Shown here: positions 1 through 5,361 of the stretch, one piece after another
How positions within the stretch are numbered: position 1 is the stretch's first letter
Layout: each line of letters opens with the position of its first letter
Source: CAZGUG01 sp964529035
GTDB lineage: Bacteria > Bacillota > Clostridia > Ch29
Reading direction: 5' to 3'
DNA length: 6,621 nucleotides
Assembly: GCA_964529035.1 (NCBI GenBank)
Contig: CAZGUG010000077.1
Location: 1-6,621, forward strand
Translations under genes and position numbers: made by a program
The notes under the pieces: generated by a model
What the model was told of the DNA's origin: nothing
What the model saw: only the letters and a program-made list of their open reading frames with translations
The model's database searches: none

Positions 1-26
1 AAACAATGACTTAACAAATAATGATA

Positions 27-55
27 TTGATTGTGGATGCAAAAACGGTTATAAT
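27..55 (+). promoter_or_regulatory. Sigma-A type promoter of the tRNA genes
   Basis: A TTGATT -35 box (27-32) and a perfect TATAAT -10 box (50-55) are separated by 17 bases. The predicted transcription start lies near 62, about ten bases before the first base of tRNA-Gly. Spacing and box quality fit the housekeeping sigma factor. It is the only good promoter upstream of the tRNA-rtcB segment. Confidence 0.8.
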
Positions 56-71
56 AGTATCACGGTAGGGT

Positions 72-145
72 GCGGATATAGCTCAGTGGCAGAGCACCGG
101 CTTCCCAAGCCGGCTATGCGGGTTCGATTCCCGTTATCCGCTCCA
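72..145 (+). tRNA. tRNA-Gly (anticodon CCC)
   Basis: The full cloverleaf can be drawn: acceptor GCGGATA pairs with TATCCGC, the D-arm is GCTC/GAGC, the anticodon stem is CCGGC/GCCGG around the loop TTCCCAA, the variable loop is CTAT, and the T-arm is GCGGG/CCCGT around TTCGATT. Anticodon CCC reads the glycine codon GGG. The 3' CCA is encoded in the DNA (143-145), as is usual for many Firmicutes tRNAs. Total length is 74 bases with CCA, normal for this class. It is followed six bases later by tRNA-Val and is co-transcribed with it. Confidence 0.95.
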
Positions 146-151
146 TCTTTC

Positions 152-229
152 GGGGCGATAGCTCAGTTGGGAGAGCGCTACCTTGACATGGTAGAGGTTT
201 CGCAGGTTCGATCCCTGTTCGCCCCACCA
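152..229 (+). tRNA. tRNA-Val (anticodon GAC) with an enlarged variable loop
   Basis: The acceptor stem GGGGCGA/TCGCCCC, D-arm GCTC/GAGC, anticodon stem CTACC/GGTAG around TTGACAT, T-arm GCAGG/CCTGT around TTCGATC, discriminator A and encoded CCA are all present. Anticodon GAC reads the valine codon GUC. The odd point is the variable loop: bases 195-201 read AGGTTTC, seven bases, whereas tRNAs of this type normally have five (typically AGGTC). All stems remain intact, so the gene is probably functional, but a two-base insertion or a sequencing error is possible. Confidence 0.92.
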
Positions 230-236
230 TCTTTAT

Positions 237-261
237 CCCCTGTTCCAGGGGTTATTTTTTT
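237..261 (+). terminator. Intrinsic terminator after the tRNA pair
   Basis: CCCCTG (237-242) pairs with CAGGGG (246-251) around a three-base loop, followed by TTATTTTTTT. This is a compact rho-independent terminator beginning eight bases after the CCA of tRNA-Val. Only 25 bases separate its T-tract from the rtcB start, so it can also act as an attenuator for rtcB. Confidence 0.8.
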
Positions 262-286
262 GTATGCGGCATGGGGTGGTGAAGAA

Positions 287-1492
287 ATGTTTGTAATCTA
301 TGAAAAGAAGAGGCAGCGGGTACCGATAAAGATATGGCTTGAAAACAGGGCCCAAGTGGAAGAGGGCTGCCTGGAGCAGGCATTAAACCTGGCAAACCTG
401 CCCTTCGCGTATAAATGGGTGGCATTAATGCCGGATGTTCACAAAGGGTACGGCATGCCGATTGGCGGCGTAATAGCGGTGGAAGATGCGGTCATTCCGA
501 ATGCTGTAGGGGTTGATATAGGCTGCGGAGTGGCCTTCGTTGAAACCAGTATACATAAGGACCGTTTGACGGCTGAAGAGTACAAAGCTTTGGTGGGGCA
601 GATAATGCGGGATATCCCCACCGGTTTTAACCATCATACAAAAAAGCAGGAGTGCAAAACACTTAACCGGTCGGACTTTGCCGGGGAATTAAGCAAAAGA
701 AAGGTGCCGGAAGGGCTGCCGCAAATCGAGGAGGGGTACTATCAAATAGGCACTTTGGGCGGAGGCAATCATTTTATAGAACTGCAGGAGGATGAAGGGG
801 GAAAGCTGTGCATTATGGTACACAGCGGCAGCAGGAACTTTGGCTATAAGGTTGCCAGGTTTTTTAACGACAGGGCCGAAAAGCTCAATGAGAAACTTTC
901 TTCCGGCGTGCCCGAAGGATATGAACTGGCCTTTTTGCCGATTGAAACCGGGCCGGCCGCTTCCTATGTCTCGTGGATGAAACTGGCCCTGGACTTTGCC
1001 AGCGAAAACAGGCAGGTGATGTTGGAAGTGGTTAAGGACCGGTTATCAAAGAGAATACCTGGCATTGAATTTGGAAATGTAGTGAACGCCCACCACAACT
1101 ATGCCGCATTGGAGCATCATTACGGGAAAAATGTATGGGTACACAGGAAAGGCGCGATAAGGGCCGGAGAAGGAGACATTGGTATTATCCCGGGGGCGAT
1201 GGGCAGCTATTCGTATATTGTCAGGGGCAGGGGTAACCCCGAAAGCTTCTGCTCATGCAGCCATGGGGCGGGCAGAAAAATGGGGAGGCGGCAGGCAAAA
1301 AAACAGTTTGCCGTGCAAAAAACTGTGCTTGACCTTAAAGAGCGGGGCGTAATACTGGGCAAGCGGAAAAAGGCGGATGTTTCCGAAGAATGCAGGTTTG
1401 CCTACAAAGACATTGATTTTGTAATCAGTCAGCAGCTGGACTTGATTGAGCCGGTAAAAAAACTAAAAACCGTAGCGGTGATTAAGGGCTGA
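287..1492 (+). CDS. rtcB: RNA-splicing ligase RtcB
   Basis: RtcB is a GTP- and Mn-dependent ligase that joins RNA ends carrying 2',3'-cyclic phosphate or 3'-phosphate to 5'-hydroxyl ends; in bacteria it is tied to RNA repair. The 401-residue protein is near full family length and carries the family's signature residues in order: MPDVH (48-52), the metal-binding VDIGCGV (D77, C80), GGGNHF (N161, H162), VHSGSRN (H179), NAHHNYA (H269, H270), VHRKGAIRA (285-293), CSHGAGR with the predicted guanylated histidine H326, and a C-terminal lysine K400. The ATG at 287 is chosen because the open frame extending upstream to 86 runs through both tRNA genes and the terminator. The ribosome site is weak (GGTGGTGAAG just upstream). 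No archease or RtcA gene is adjacent. No promoter is visible between the tRNA terminator and the start, so expression probably depends on read-through. Confidence 0.95.
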   Translation: MFVIYEKKRQRVPIKIWLENRAQVEEGCLEQALNLANLPFAYKWVALMPDVHKGYGMPIGGVIAVEDAVIPNAVGVDIGCGVAFVETSIHKDRLTAEEYKALVGQIMRDIPTGFNHHTKKQECKTLNRSDFAGELSKRKVPEGLPQIEEGYYQIGTLGGGNHFIELQEDEGGKLCIMVHSGSRNFGYKVARFFNDRAEKLNEKLSSGVPEGYELAFLPIETGPAASYVSWMKLALDFASENRQVMLEVVKDRLSKRIPGIEFGNVVNAHHNYAALEHHYGKNVWVHRKGAIRAGEGDIGIIPGAMGSYSYIVRGRGNPESFCSCSHGAGRKMGRRQAKKQFAVQKTVLDLKERGVILGKRKKADVSEECRFAYKDIDFVISQQLDLIEPVKKLKTVAVIKG

Positions 1493-1542
1493 ACATATAA
1501 AAAACCATAAGAAAATTGTAGGAATGAAAGGCTGTAATGGTG

Positions 1543-1548
1543 TATAAT
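1543..1548 (+). promoter_or_regulatory. Candidate -10 box for queT
   Basis: A perfect TATAAT lies between rtcB and the queT leader. No convincing -35 box sits 16-18 bases upstream; TTGTAG at 1516-1521 is 21 bases away. If used, the transcript would start near 1555, so the hairpin at 1559-1582 would lie at its very 5' end. The alternative is that queT is read from further upstream. Confidence 0.4.
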
Positions 1549-1558
1549 GTTAACAGGT

Positions 1559-1584
1559 AAAGCCGTCGATATAGGCGGTTTTTT
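1559..1584 (+). terminator. Hairpin with T-tract between rtcB and the preQ1 riboswitch
   Basis: AAAGCCG (1559-1565) pairs with CGGTTTT (1576-1582) around a ten-base loop, with one G-U pair, and the 3' arm runs into TTTTTT (1579-1584). It can serve as the rtcB terminator, 67 bases beyond the stop codon. Its 3' half contains TAGGCGG (1572-1578), which is also complementary to the riboswitch, so it may be part of the leader structure instead. Confidence 0.5.
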
Positions 1585-1588
1585 ACTT

Positions 1589-1625
1589 GGCGGTCGCAGT
1601 AACCCGCCTAAAAAAACAAGGAGGG
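1589..1625 (+). promoter_or_regulatory. preQ1-I riboswitch overlapping the queT ribosome binding site
   Basis: Stem P1 is GGCGG (1589-1593) with CCGCC (1604-1608), closed around the loop TCGCAGTAAC, followed by an A-rich tail (1610-1616), then C, and AAGGAGGG (1618-1625). Loop and tail match the Thermoanaerobacter tengcongensis preQ1-I aptamer almost base for base. By that alignment C1603 corresponds to the ligand-pairing cytosine and G1599 with C1617 to the pair that floors the pocket. The tail bases that build the pseudoknot include the start of the Shine-Dalgarno sequence, so preQ1 binding should block translation. Six bases separate AAGGAGGG from the TTG start. A translational switch upstream of a queT-family gene is an expected pairing. 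Confidence 0.92.
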
Positions 1626-1631
1626 AACATC

Positions 1632-2096
1632 TTGAATAACAAAAAAAAGATAACAATGATAGCCCGGGGGGCAATGATAGCGGCGATATATGCAGCATTG
1701 ACAGTATCCTTTGCTCCGATAAGCTACGGCCCTGTGCAGGTGCGCATAGCAGAGGCCCTGACGGTATTACCTTTTTTGTGGCCCGAAGCTGTGATGGGGC
1801 TGTTCGCTGGGTGTTTAACAGCCAATTTCCTGGGGGGACTTGGAATATGGGACATCGGCCTGGGCAGTACGGCAACATTAATTGCCGCATGGCTGACGTC
1901 CAAAACGACAAGGCCATGGCTGGCTCCGCTGCCGCCGGTGTTGATTAACGGTGTAATAGTAGGCGGCTACCTGTCGGTATTGTACAATATGCCCTGGTGG
2001 GCGGCCTGTATATATGTAACGGTCGGGCAGACAGCTGCATGTTACCTGTTGGGACTTCCTCTGCTTCACCTGATGCTAAGAAACAAGCAAAAATAA
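1632..2096 (+). CDS. queT: Queuosine-precursor transporter QueT
   Basis: QueT is an integral membrane protein of the COG4708 family, thought to import queuosine precursors such as preQ1 or preQ0, probably as the substrate-binding subunit of an ECF-type transporter. The 154-residue product has the family's conserved stretch around residues 26-49 (FAPISYGPVQVRIAEALTVL) and the FLGGLGIWD segment at 66-74. It is very hydrophobic, with about five or six membrane segments (roughly 10-28, 43-62, 76-90, 101-118, 121-148). The start is the TTG at 1632, placed six bases after AAGGAGGG; the longer frame from 1587 would begin inside the riboswitch and is rejected. No energising ATPase or EcfT subunit is nearby, so it would have to share one encoded elsewhere. 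No queuosine biosynthesis gene is adjacent, which fits a salvage role. Confidence 0.92.
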   Translation: MNNKKKITMIARGAMIAAIYAALTVSFAPISYGPVQVRIAEALTVLPFLWPEAVMGLFAGCLTANFLGGLGIWDIGLGSTATLIAAWLTSKTTRPWLAPLPPVLINGVIVGGYLSVLYNMPWWAACIYVTVGQTAACYLLGLPLLHLMLRNKQK

Positions 2097-2210
2097 TTTT
2101 ATTTTTCGGACAAATTACATAATTTTTTAGAAGGATTTTTTGCATCTTTGTTTAAATAATATAGGTGGAACAATTTTCTTGATTTGCCCAAAATTCTTTC
2201 GGAGGTAAAA

Positions 2211-3203
2211 ATGAAGAAAGCCTTTACCAAAACACGGGAAAATCATATAACCCTTATGTTTGTTACACACCCCGACAAGGATGTTAAAAAGATCCGCATA
2301 AGCAAAGTATTGCTGAAATATACTGCGCTGCTTACAGCGGTATTTTTATCCTACAGCGTTGCCCTGACTTCGGGTTATTTGTATTTGGATCAAAACCATA
2401 AAATCGCCCTTAACAGGATTGAATACCTGGAAAACGATAACCGGCGGCAGGGCGCCGTAATAGCCAGCCTGTACAATTACAGTGATATGGTAAGGGAAAA
2501 GATGGAGGAACTAATTGAATTTGACGGCGAAGTCAGAAGCATGGTAGGGCTTACAAGTGACAGCGATAAGAGGCTGGAAGAGTTCCATGGTACCCTTATG
2601 GCATCCAGAAGCGGTGTCCAAAGAAATGCCGCAGCGAAAGATGTGGAATTTGCCAGGGTTGAACGGATACAGCCGGTAATGATGAGTTCGATAAACCAGC
2701 TGCAGCTGGCGGATTCGGTACAGGTACTGTCCGGGCAGATGGATATTCAGAAGGAACAGTTGGATAAGCTGTTGAACGACGTGGATGCACGGCTTGAGTA
2801 TCTTGAAGCCAGGCCTTCATTTCTGCCGGTATCCGGGACAATAACTTCCAGGTTCGGCGGCAGAAGACACCCCTTCAGCCGGAGGTACCAGTTCCATGAG
2901 GGAGTGGATATTGCCGCAAGGTCGGGTACTTCTATAAGGGTGCCGGGAAAGGGAGTAGTGGTCTTTTCAGGAAAACAGGGCGGATACGGTAATGTAATTG
3001 TAATAAACCACGGATACGGTATTAGAACCCGTTATGCCCATAACAGTGCAAACCTCGTAAAGGTGGGAGACAGGGTTGCAAAGGGCCAGGTAATTGCAAG
3101 GGTGGGGAGCACCGGAATAAGTACCGGACCCCATGTGCATTTCGAAGTCGAAGTGAACGGGAACGTGGTGGACCCCATCAAGTTTGTAAACAGCAGTTCA
3201 TAG
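2211..3203 (+). CDS. Membrane-anchored M23 family murein peptidase
   Basis: The 330-residue protein has a basic, cytoplasmic N-terminus (1-35), a single membrane segment (about 36-57), a probable coiled-coil stalk (about 62-110 and 160-200) and a C-terminal M23 (LytM-type) metallopeptidase domain (about 205-326). All zinc and catalytic residues of an active enzyme are present: HEGVD (H229, D233), YAH (H277) and HVHF (H308, H310). It should therefore cleave peptide cross-bridges of peptidoglycan outside the membrane. The ATG at 2211 follows GGAGG (2201-2205) by five bases; the frame could extend to a TTG at 2184, but without a comparable ribosome site. The 114 bases upstream are AT-rich and hold no clear promoter. 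Whether it acts in growth, division or sporulation cannot be told from the sequence. Confidence 0.9.
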   Translation: MKKAFTKTRENHITLMFVTHPDKDVKKIRISKVLLKYTALLTAVFLSYSVALTSGYLYLDQNHKIALNRIEYLENDNRRQGAVIASLYNYSDMVREKMEELIEFDGEVRSMVGLTSDSDKRLEEFHGTLMASRSGVQRNAAAKDVEFARVERIQPVMMSSINQLQLADSVQVLSGQMDIQKEQLDKLLNDVDARLEYLEARPSFLPVSGTITSRFGGRRHPFSRRYQFHEGVDIAARSGTSIRVPGKGVVVFSGKQGGYGNVIVINHGYGIRTRYAHNSANLVKVGDRVAKGQVIARVGSTGISTGPHVHFEVEVNGNVVDPIKFVNSSS

Positions 3204-3234
3204 GGCCGTATGATATACAGCATATTGAGAAAGC

Positions 3235-3259
3235 AAAGCCTCGGTGTTCCGGGGCTTTT
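3235..3259 (+). terminator. Terminator between the convergent gene sets
   Basis: AAAGCCTCGG (3235-3244) pairs with CCGGGGCTTT (3249-3258) around TGTT, ten pairs with one G-U, ending in TTTT. It terminates the M23 peptidase gene on the + strand. The hairpin's right arm touches the stop codon of the HAD gene on the other strand (3258-3260); in that direction the T-tract is only TTT, so termination there is less certain. Confidence 0.8.
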
Positions 3260-3893
3260 AAAATTTTCTCAGCATCAGCCACGACAGGATATCCCCGAAG
3301 TTATCGAAGGGGTGGGCATTGATACCTTTTTGTCGGCAGTACTCAAGTAGCCTTCCCTTGGCAAACACTATATCGCTGGCAGCGGCAGGACACAAATCCG
3401 AAGTTCCGTCACCGATATAGACAGCCCGACGGCCTTCCGGGTTGAGTTTTGTCAGCAAAGTACTCTTGCAGGTACCGCATATGCCGCAGTCGGGGTTGTG
3501 GTGGGGGCAGGATATGGTGAAACCGTCATTATATATAAGCCTGTTGGCAAAGTATTCCACGTGAAGGTTATGTTTCTTCAATATATAGTCAATTATATAA
3601 TCATAGCCATCACTCAATATATGGAGAGAATGGTGGTTTGAACGGCAGTAATCAACAAAATCTCTGAAGTATTCGTCTATGGCTATGGTGCCAAGAAGCG
3701 TGTCAAGGTCCTCAAGGCTGGCCCGGAAGAGCTGAAAAGTCCTGTTGGCGCATTCTTCGGTGGATATTTTTTTCCGTTCCCACAAAAGGTTAATTTCCTG
3801 CCATCCGTCAGCCGCAAACTCCCTAACCATAGCTTCACAAACGTCTTTTTTGGTAATGGTGCCGTCAAAGTCAACAAAGAAAATCCACTGCAC
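3258..3893 (-). CDS. MtnX-like HAD-IB family phosphatase, last gene of the thiamin operon
   Basis: The product resembles the HAD subfamily IB phosphatases related to MtnX (2-hydroxy-3-keto-5-methylthiopentenyl-1-phosphate phosphatase). Counting from the GTG start (211 residues) the HAD motifs are DFDGTIT (nucleophile D8, acid D10), ILSDGYD (S94), a lysine (K143 or K149) and GDGTSD (161-166). A cysteine cluster in the cap (C129, C136, C139, C142, with H131 and H132) looks able to hold a metal. The GTG at 3893 is preferred because AGAAAGGA lies ten bases upstream, directly after the thiE stop, and family members begin a few residues before the first motif; an in-frame ATG at 3926 would overlap thiE by 16 bases but has no ribosome site. 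No methionine-salvage gene is present, so MtnX activity is unlikely. Its place behind thiE suggests action on a thiamin intermediate, for example TMP; this is inference. Confidence 0.85.
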   Translation of the reverse strand: MQWIFFVDFDGTITKKDVCEAMVREFAADGWQEINLLWERKKISTEECANRTFQLFRASLEDLDTLLGTIAIDEYFRDFVDYCRSNHHSLHILSDGYDYIIDYILKKHNLHVEYFANRLIYNDGFTISCPHHNPDCGICGTCKSTLLTKLNPEGRRAVYIGDGTSDLCPAAASDIVFAKGRLLEYCRQKGINAHPFDNFGDILSWLMLRKF

Positions 3894-3903
3894 TTGGTAT
3901 TCA

Positions 3904-3911
3904 TCCTTTCT
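3904..3911 (-). promoter_or_regulatory. Ribosome binding site of the HAD phosphatase
   Basis: On the minus strand AGAAAGGA begins on the last base of the thiE TGA (3911-3913) and ends ten bases before a GTG at 3893. This decides the start of the HAD gene in favour of GTG and implies translational coupling to thiE. Confidence 0.55.
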
Positions 3912-4537
3912 CAGCCATTGTCCCATACCCGGCGGATTAACGAGGCGGTATGGCCCGGCCGGTCGCTGCCGAGAATGCCTGATACTATGGAAACTCCGTC
4001 GATTCCTGAAGTCTTGACCTCCTGAATGTTTCCAAGGTTGATTCCGCCGATGCCCACAACGGGTATTGATACCGTTTGTTTTATTCTCTTAAGTCCGGTC
4101 GGTCCAAGGGTGGATGTCTTGACTTTTTTCGTAGCAGTAGTGTAAACAGGTCCTGCTCCCAGGTAATCAGCGTCGTGCTTTTCGCCGTAGACGGCTTCTT
4201 CGGTATTGGAAACAGAATAACCGATTATTTTTTCCGGTCCCAGCAGTTTTCTTGCCACCGGAAGGGGCAGGTCCTCCTGGCCTATATGTATTCCGTCCGC
4301 CTGGACAGCCAGGGCAATATCCAGCCTGTCATTAATCAAAAGCGGGACACCAAATCTTGCGGTCAGGCCTTTCATTGAAACTGCCAACTGATAGAACTCG
4401 CGGCCGGAAGTATTCTTTTCCCGCAGTTGGACCAGGGTGACCCCTCCGGCAAGGGCTTCTGCCACCGCCTGCAGAAGGTCTCTTCCTTTAAGTATTTCCC
4501 TGTCGGTCACAAGGTACAGCCTGTAGTCGTGCGTCAT
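3911..4537 (-). CDS. thiE: Thiamin phosphate synthase ThiE
   Basis: ThiE condenses HMP-pyrophosphate with the thiazole phosphate (HET-P) to give thiamin monophosphate, in the cytoplasm. The 208-residue product has normal family length and a TIM-barrel pattern: YLVTDRE (8-14), VQLREK (36-41), LLINDRLDIA (66-75), ADGIHIGQEDLP (80-91) with the metal-binding aspartates, GAGPVYTTATK (128-138) for phosphate binding, and VVGIGGIN (160-167). The ATG follows AAGGAAGGTGA by four bases. It begins 26 bases after the thiD stop, so both are read from the TPP-controlled transcript. All the residues expected for catalysis appear present; no thiazole-making genes (thiG, thiS, thiH) or thiM are in the window. 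Confidence 0.96.
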   Translation of the reverse strand: MTHDYRLYLVTDREILKGRDLLQAVAEALAGGVTLVQLREKNTSGREFYQLAVSMKGLTARFGVPLLINDRLDIALAVQADGIHIGQEDLPLPVARKLLGPEKIIGYSVSNTEEAVYGEKHDADYLGAGPVYTTATKKVKTSTLGPTGLKRIKQTVSIPVVGIGGINLGNIQEVKTSGIDGVSIVSGILGSDRPGHTASLIRRVWDNG

Positions 4538-4563
4538 GTTTTCACCTTCCTTACCAGATTGTA

Positions 4564-5361
4564 TTATACATCAGTAGAACAGGGGAAAAGATAAAAGTGA
4601 TTGGTAGGGCCTACTCCACCGCCCAAAGGAAATGCGGCGGCAATGGCCCCCGTGATGTATTCCTTTGCCTTGGCTACTGCTTCTTCCACCGTGAAGTCCC
4701 TGGCCAGAAAAGCCGCAATAGCCGACGAGAAGGTACAGCCGGTACCATGGGTATGCCGGGTGGATATCCTTTTGCTTTCCAGGCGACGGAAGCTCCGACC
4801 GTCATAGAACACATCCACTGCATCCCCTTCCAGGTGGCCGCCCTTTACCACTACGTACCGGGCTCCCATCCGATAGATATCCACAGCCGCCTTTTCCATT
4901 TCAGAAAGGGAATTAATTTTCCTGCCGGTTATTACTTCCGCTTCATACAGGTTGGGAGTAGCAACACCGGCCAGGGGGAGAAGCACCCTTATCAAAGCGT
5001 CCCGCGCCTGGGGCTTTAACAGATGGCATCCGCTTTTGGACACCATAACAGGGTCTATTACTATGTTTTCCGGATGGTATTTTCGCAGTGCGTCACCAAC
5101 GGTTCTAATAATTTCGCTGCTGGAAACCATTCCGATTTTAACTGCGTCCACGTTGATATCCGTAAAAACTGCATCAATCTGGTCCCTGATAATTTCCTGG
5201 TCCAATTCGCGTACATTGGTTACCCCCAGGGTATTCTGGGCGGTTACTGCTGTAATAACGCTCATTCCGTATGTACCGAGTGCACTGAAGGTCTTAATGT
5301 CCGCCTGGATTCCGGCTCCGCCGCAGGAGTCCGAACCGGCTATCGTGAGTACTTTTTTCAT
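4564..5361 (-). CDS. thiD: Bifunctional HMP kinase / HMP-phosphate kinase ThiD
   Basis: ThiD phosphorylates hydroxymethylpyrimidine twice with ATP to give HMP-pyrophosphate, the pyrimidine substrate of ThiE. The 265-residue product is of standard length for the ribokinase-type family and shows AGSDSCGGAGIQAD (8-21), the pyrimidine-contacting Q43 in TAQNT, VIDPVM (101-106), TPNLYEAE (135-142), VVKGGH (171-176) and the anion-hole motif HTHGTGCTFSSA (203-214) with C209. Its ATG overlaps the stop codon of the upstream gene (ATGA), which implies translational coupling with the AIR-synthase-like protein. No ThiE domain is fused to it; ThiE is separate and next in line. Confidence 0.96.
   Translation of the reverse strand: MKKVLTIAGSDSCGGAGIQADIKTFSALGTYGMSVITAVTAQNTLGVTNVRELDQEIIRDQIDAVFTDINVDAVKIGMVSSSEIIRTVGDALRKYHPENIVIDPVMVSKSGCHLLKPQARDALIRVLLPLAGVATPNLYEAEVITGRKINSLSEMEKAAVDIYRMGARYVVVKGGHLEGDAVDVFYDGRSFRRLESKRISTRHTHGTGCTFSSAIAAFLARDFTVEEAVAKAKEYITGAIAAAFPLGGGVGPTNHFYLFPCSTDV

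Noticed and set aside
86..286. N-terminal extension of rtcB by 67 residues in the same open frame
   Set aside because: It translates both tRNA genes and the terminator; RtcB family proteins begin near the ATG at 287 and the total length then fits.
1587..1631. Upstream TTG start for queT adding 15 residues
   Set aside because: It lies inside the preQ1 aptamer; the TTG at 1632 follows a perfect Shine-Dalgarno sequence by six bases.
1429..1917. 162-residue open frame on the minus strand
   Set aside because: It covers the rtcB end, the riboswitch and half of queT in antisense; it has no recognisable domain or ribosome site and is a shadow frame.
2140..2162. TTGCAT and TAATAT as a promoter for the M23 peptidase
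   Set aside because: Only 11 bases lie between the boxes; no pair with proper spacing could be found in this AT-rich gap.
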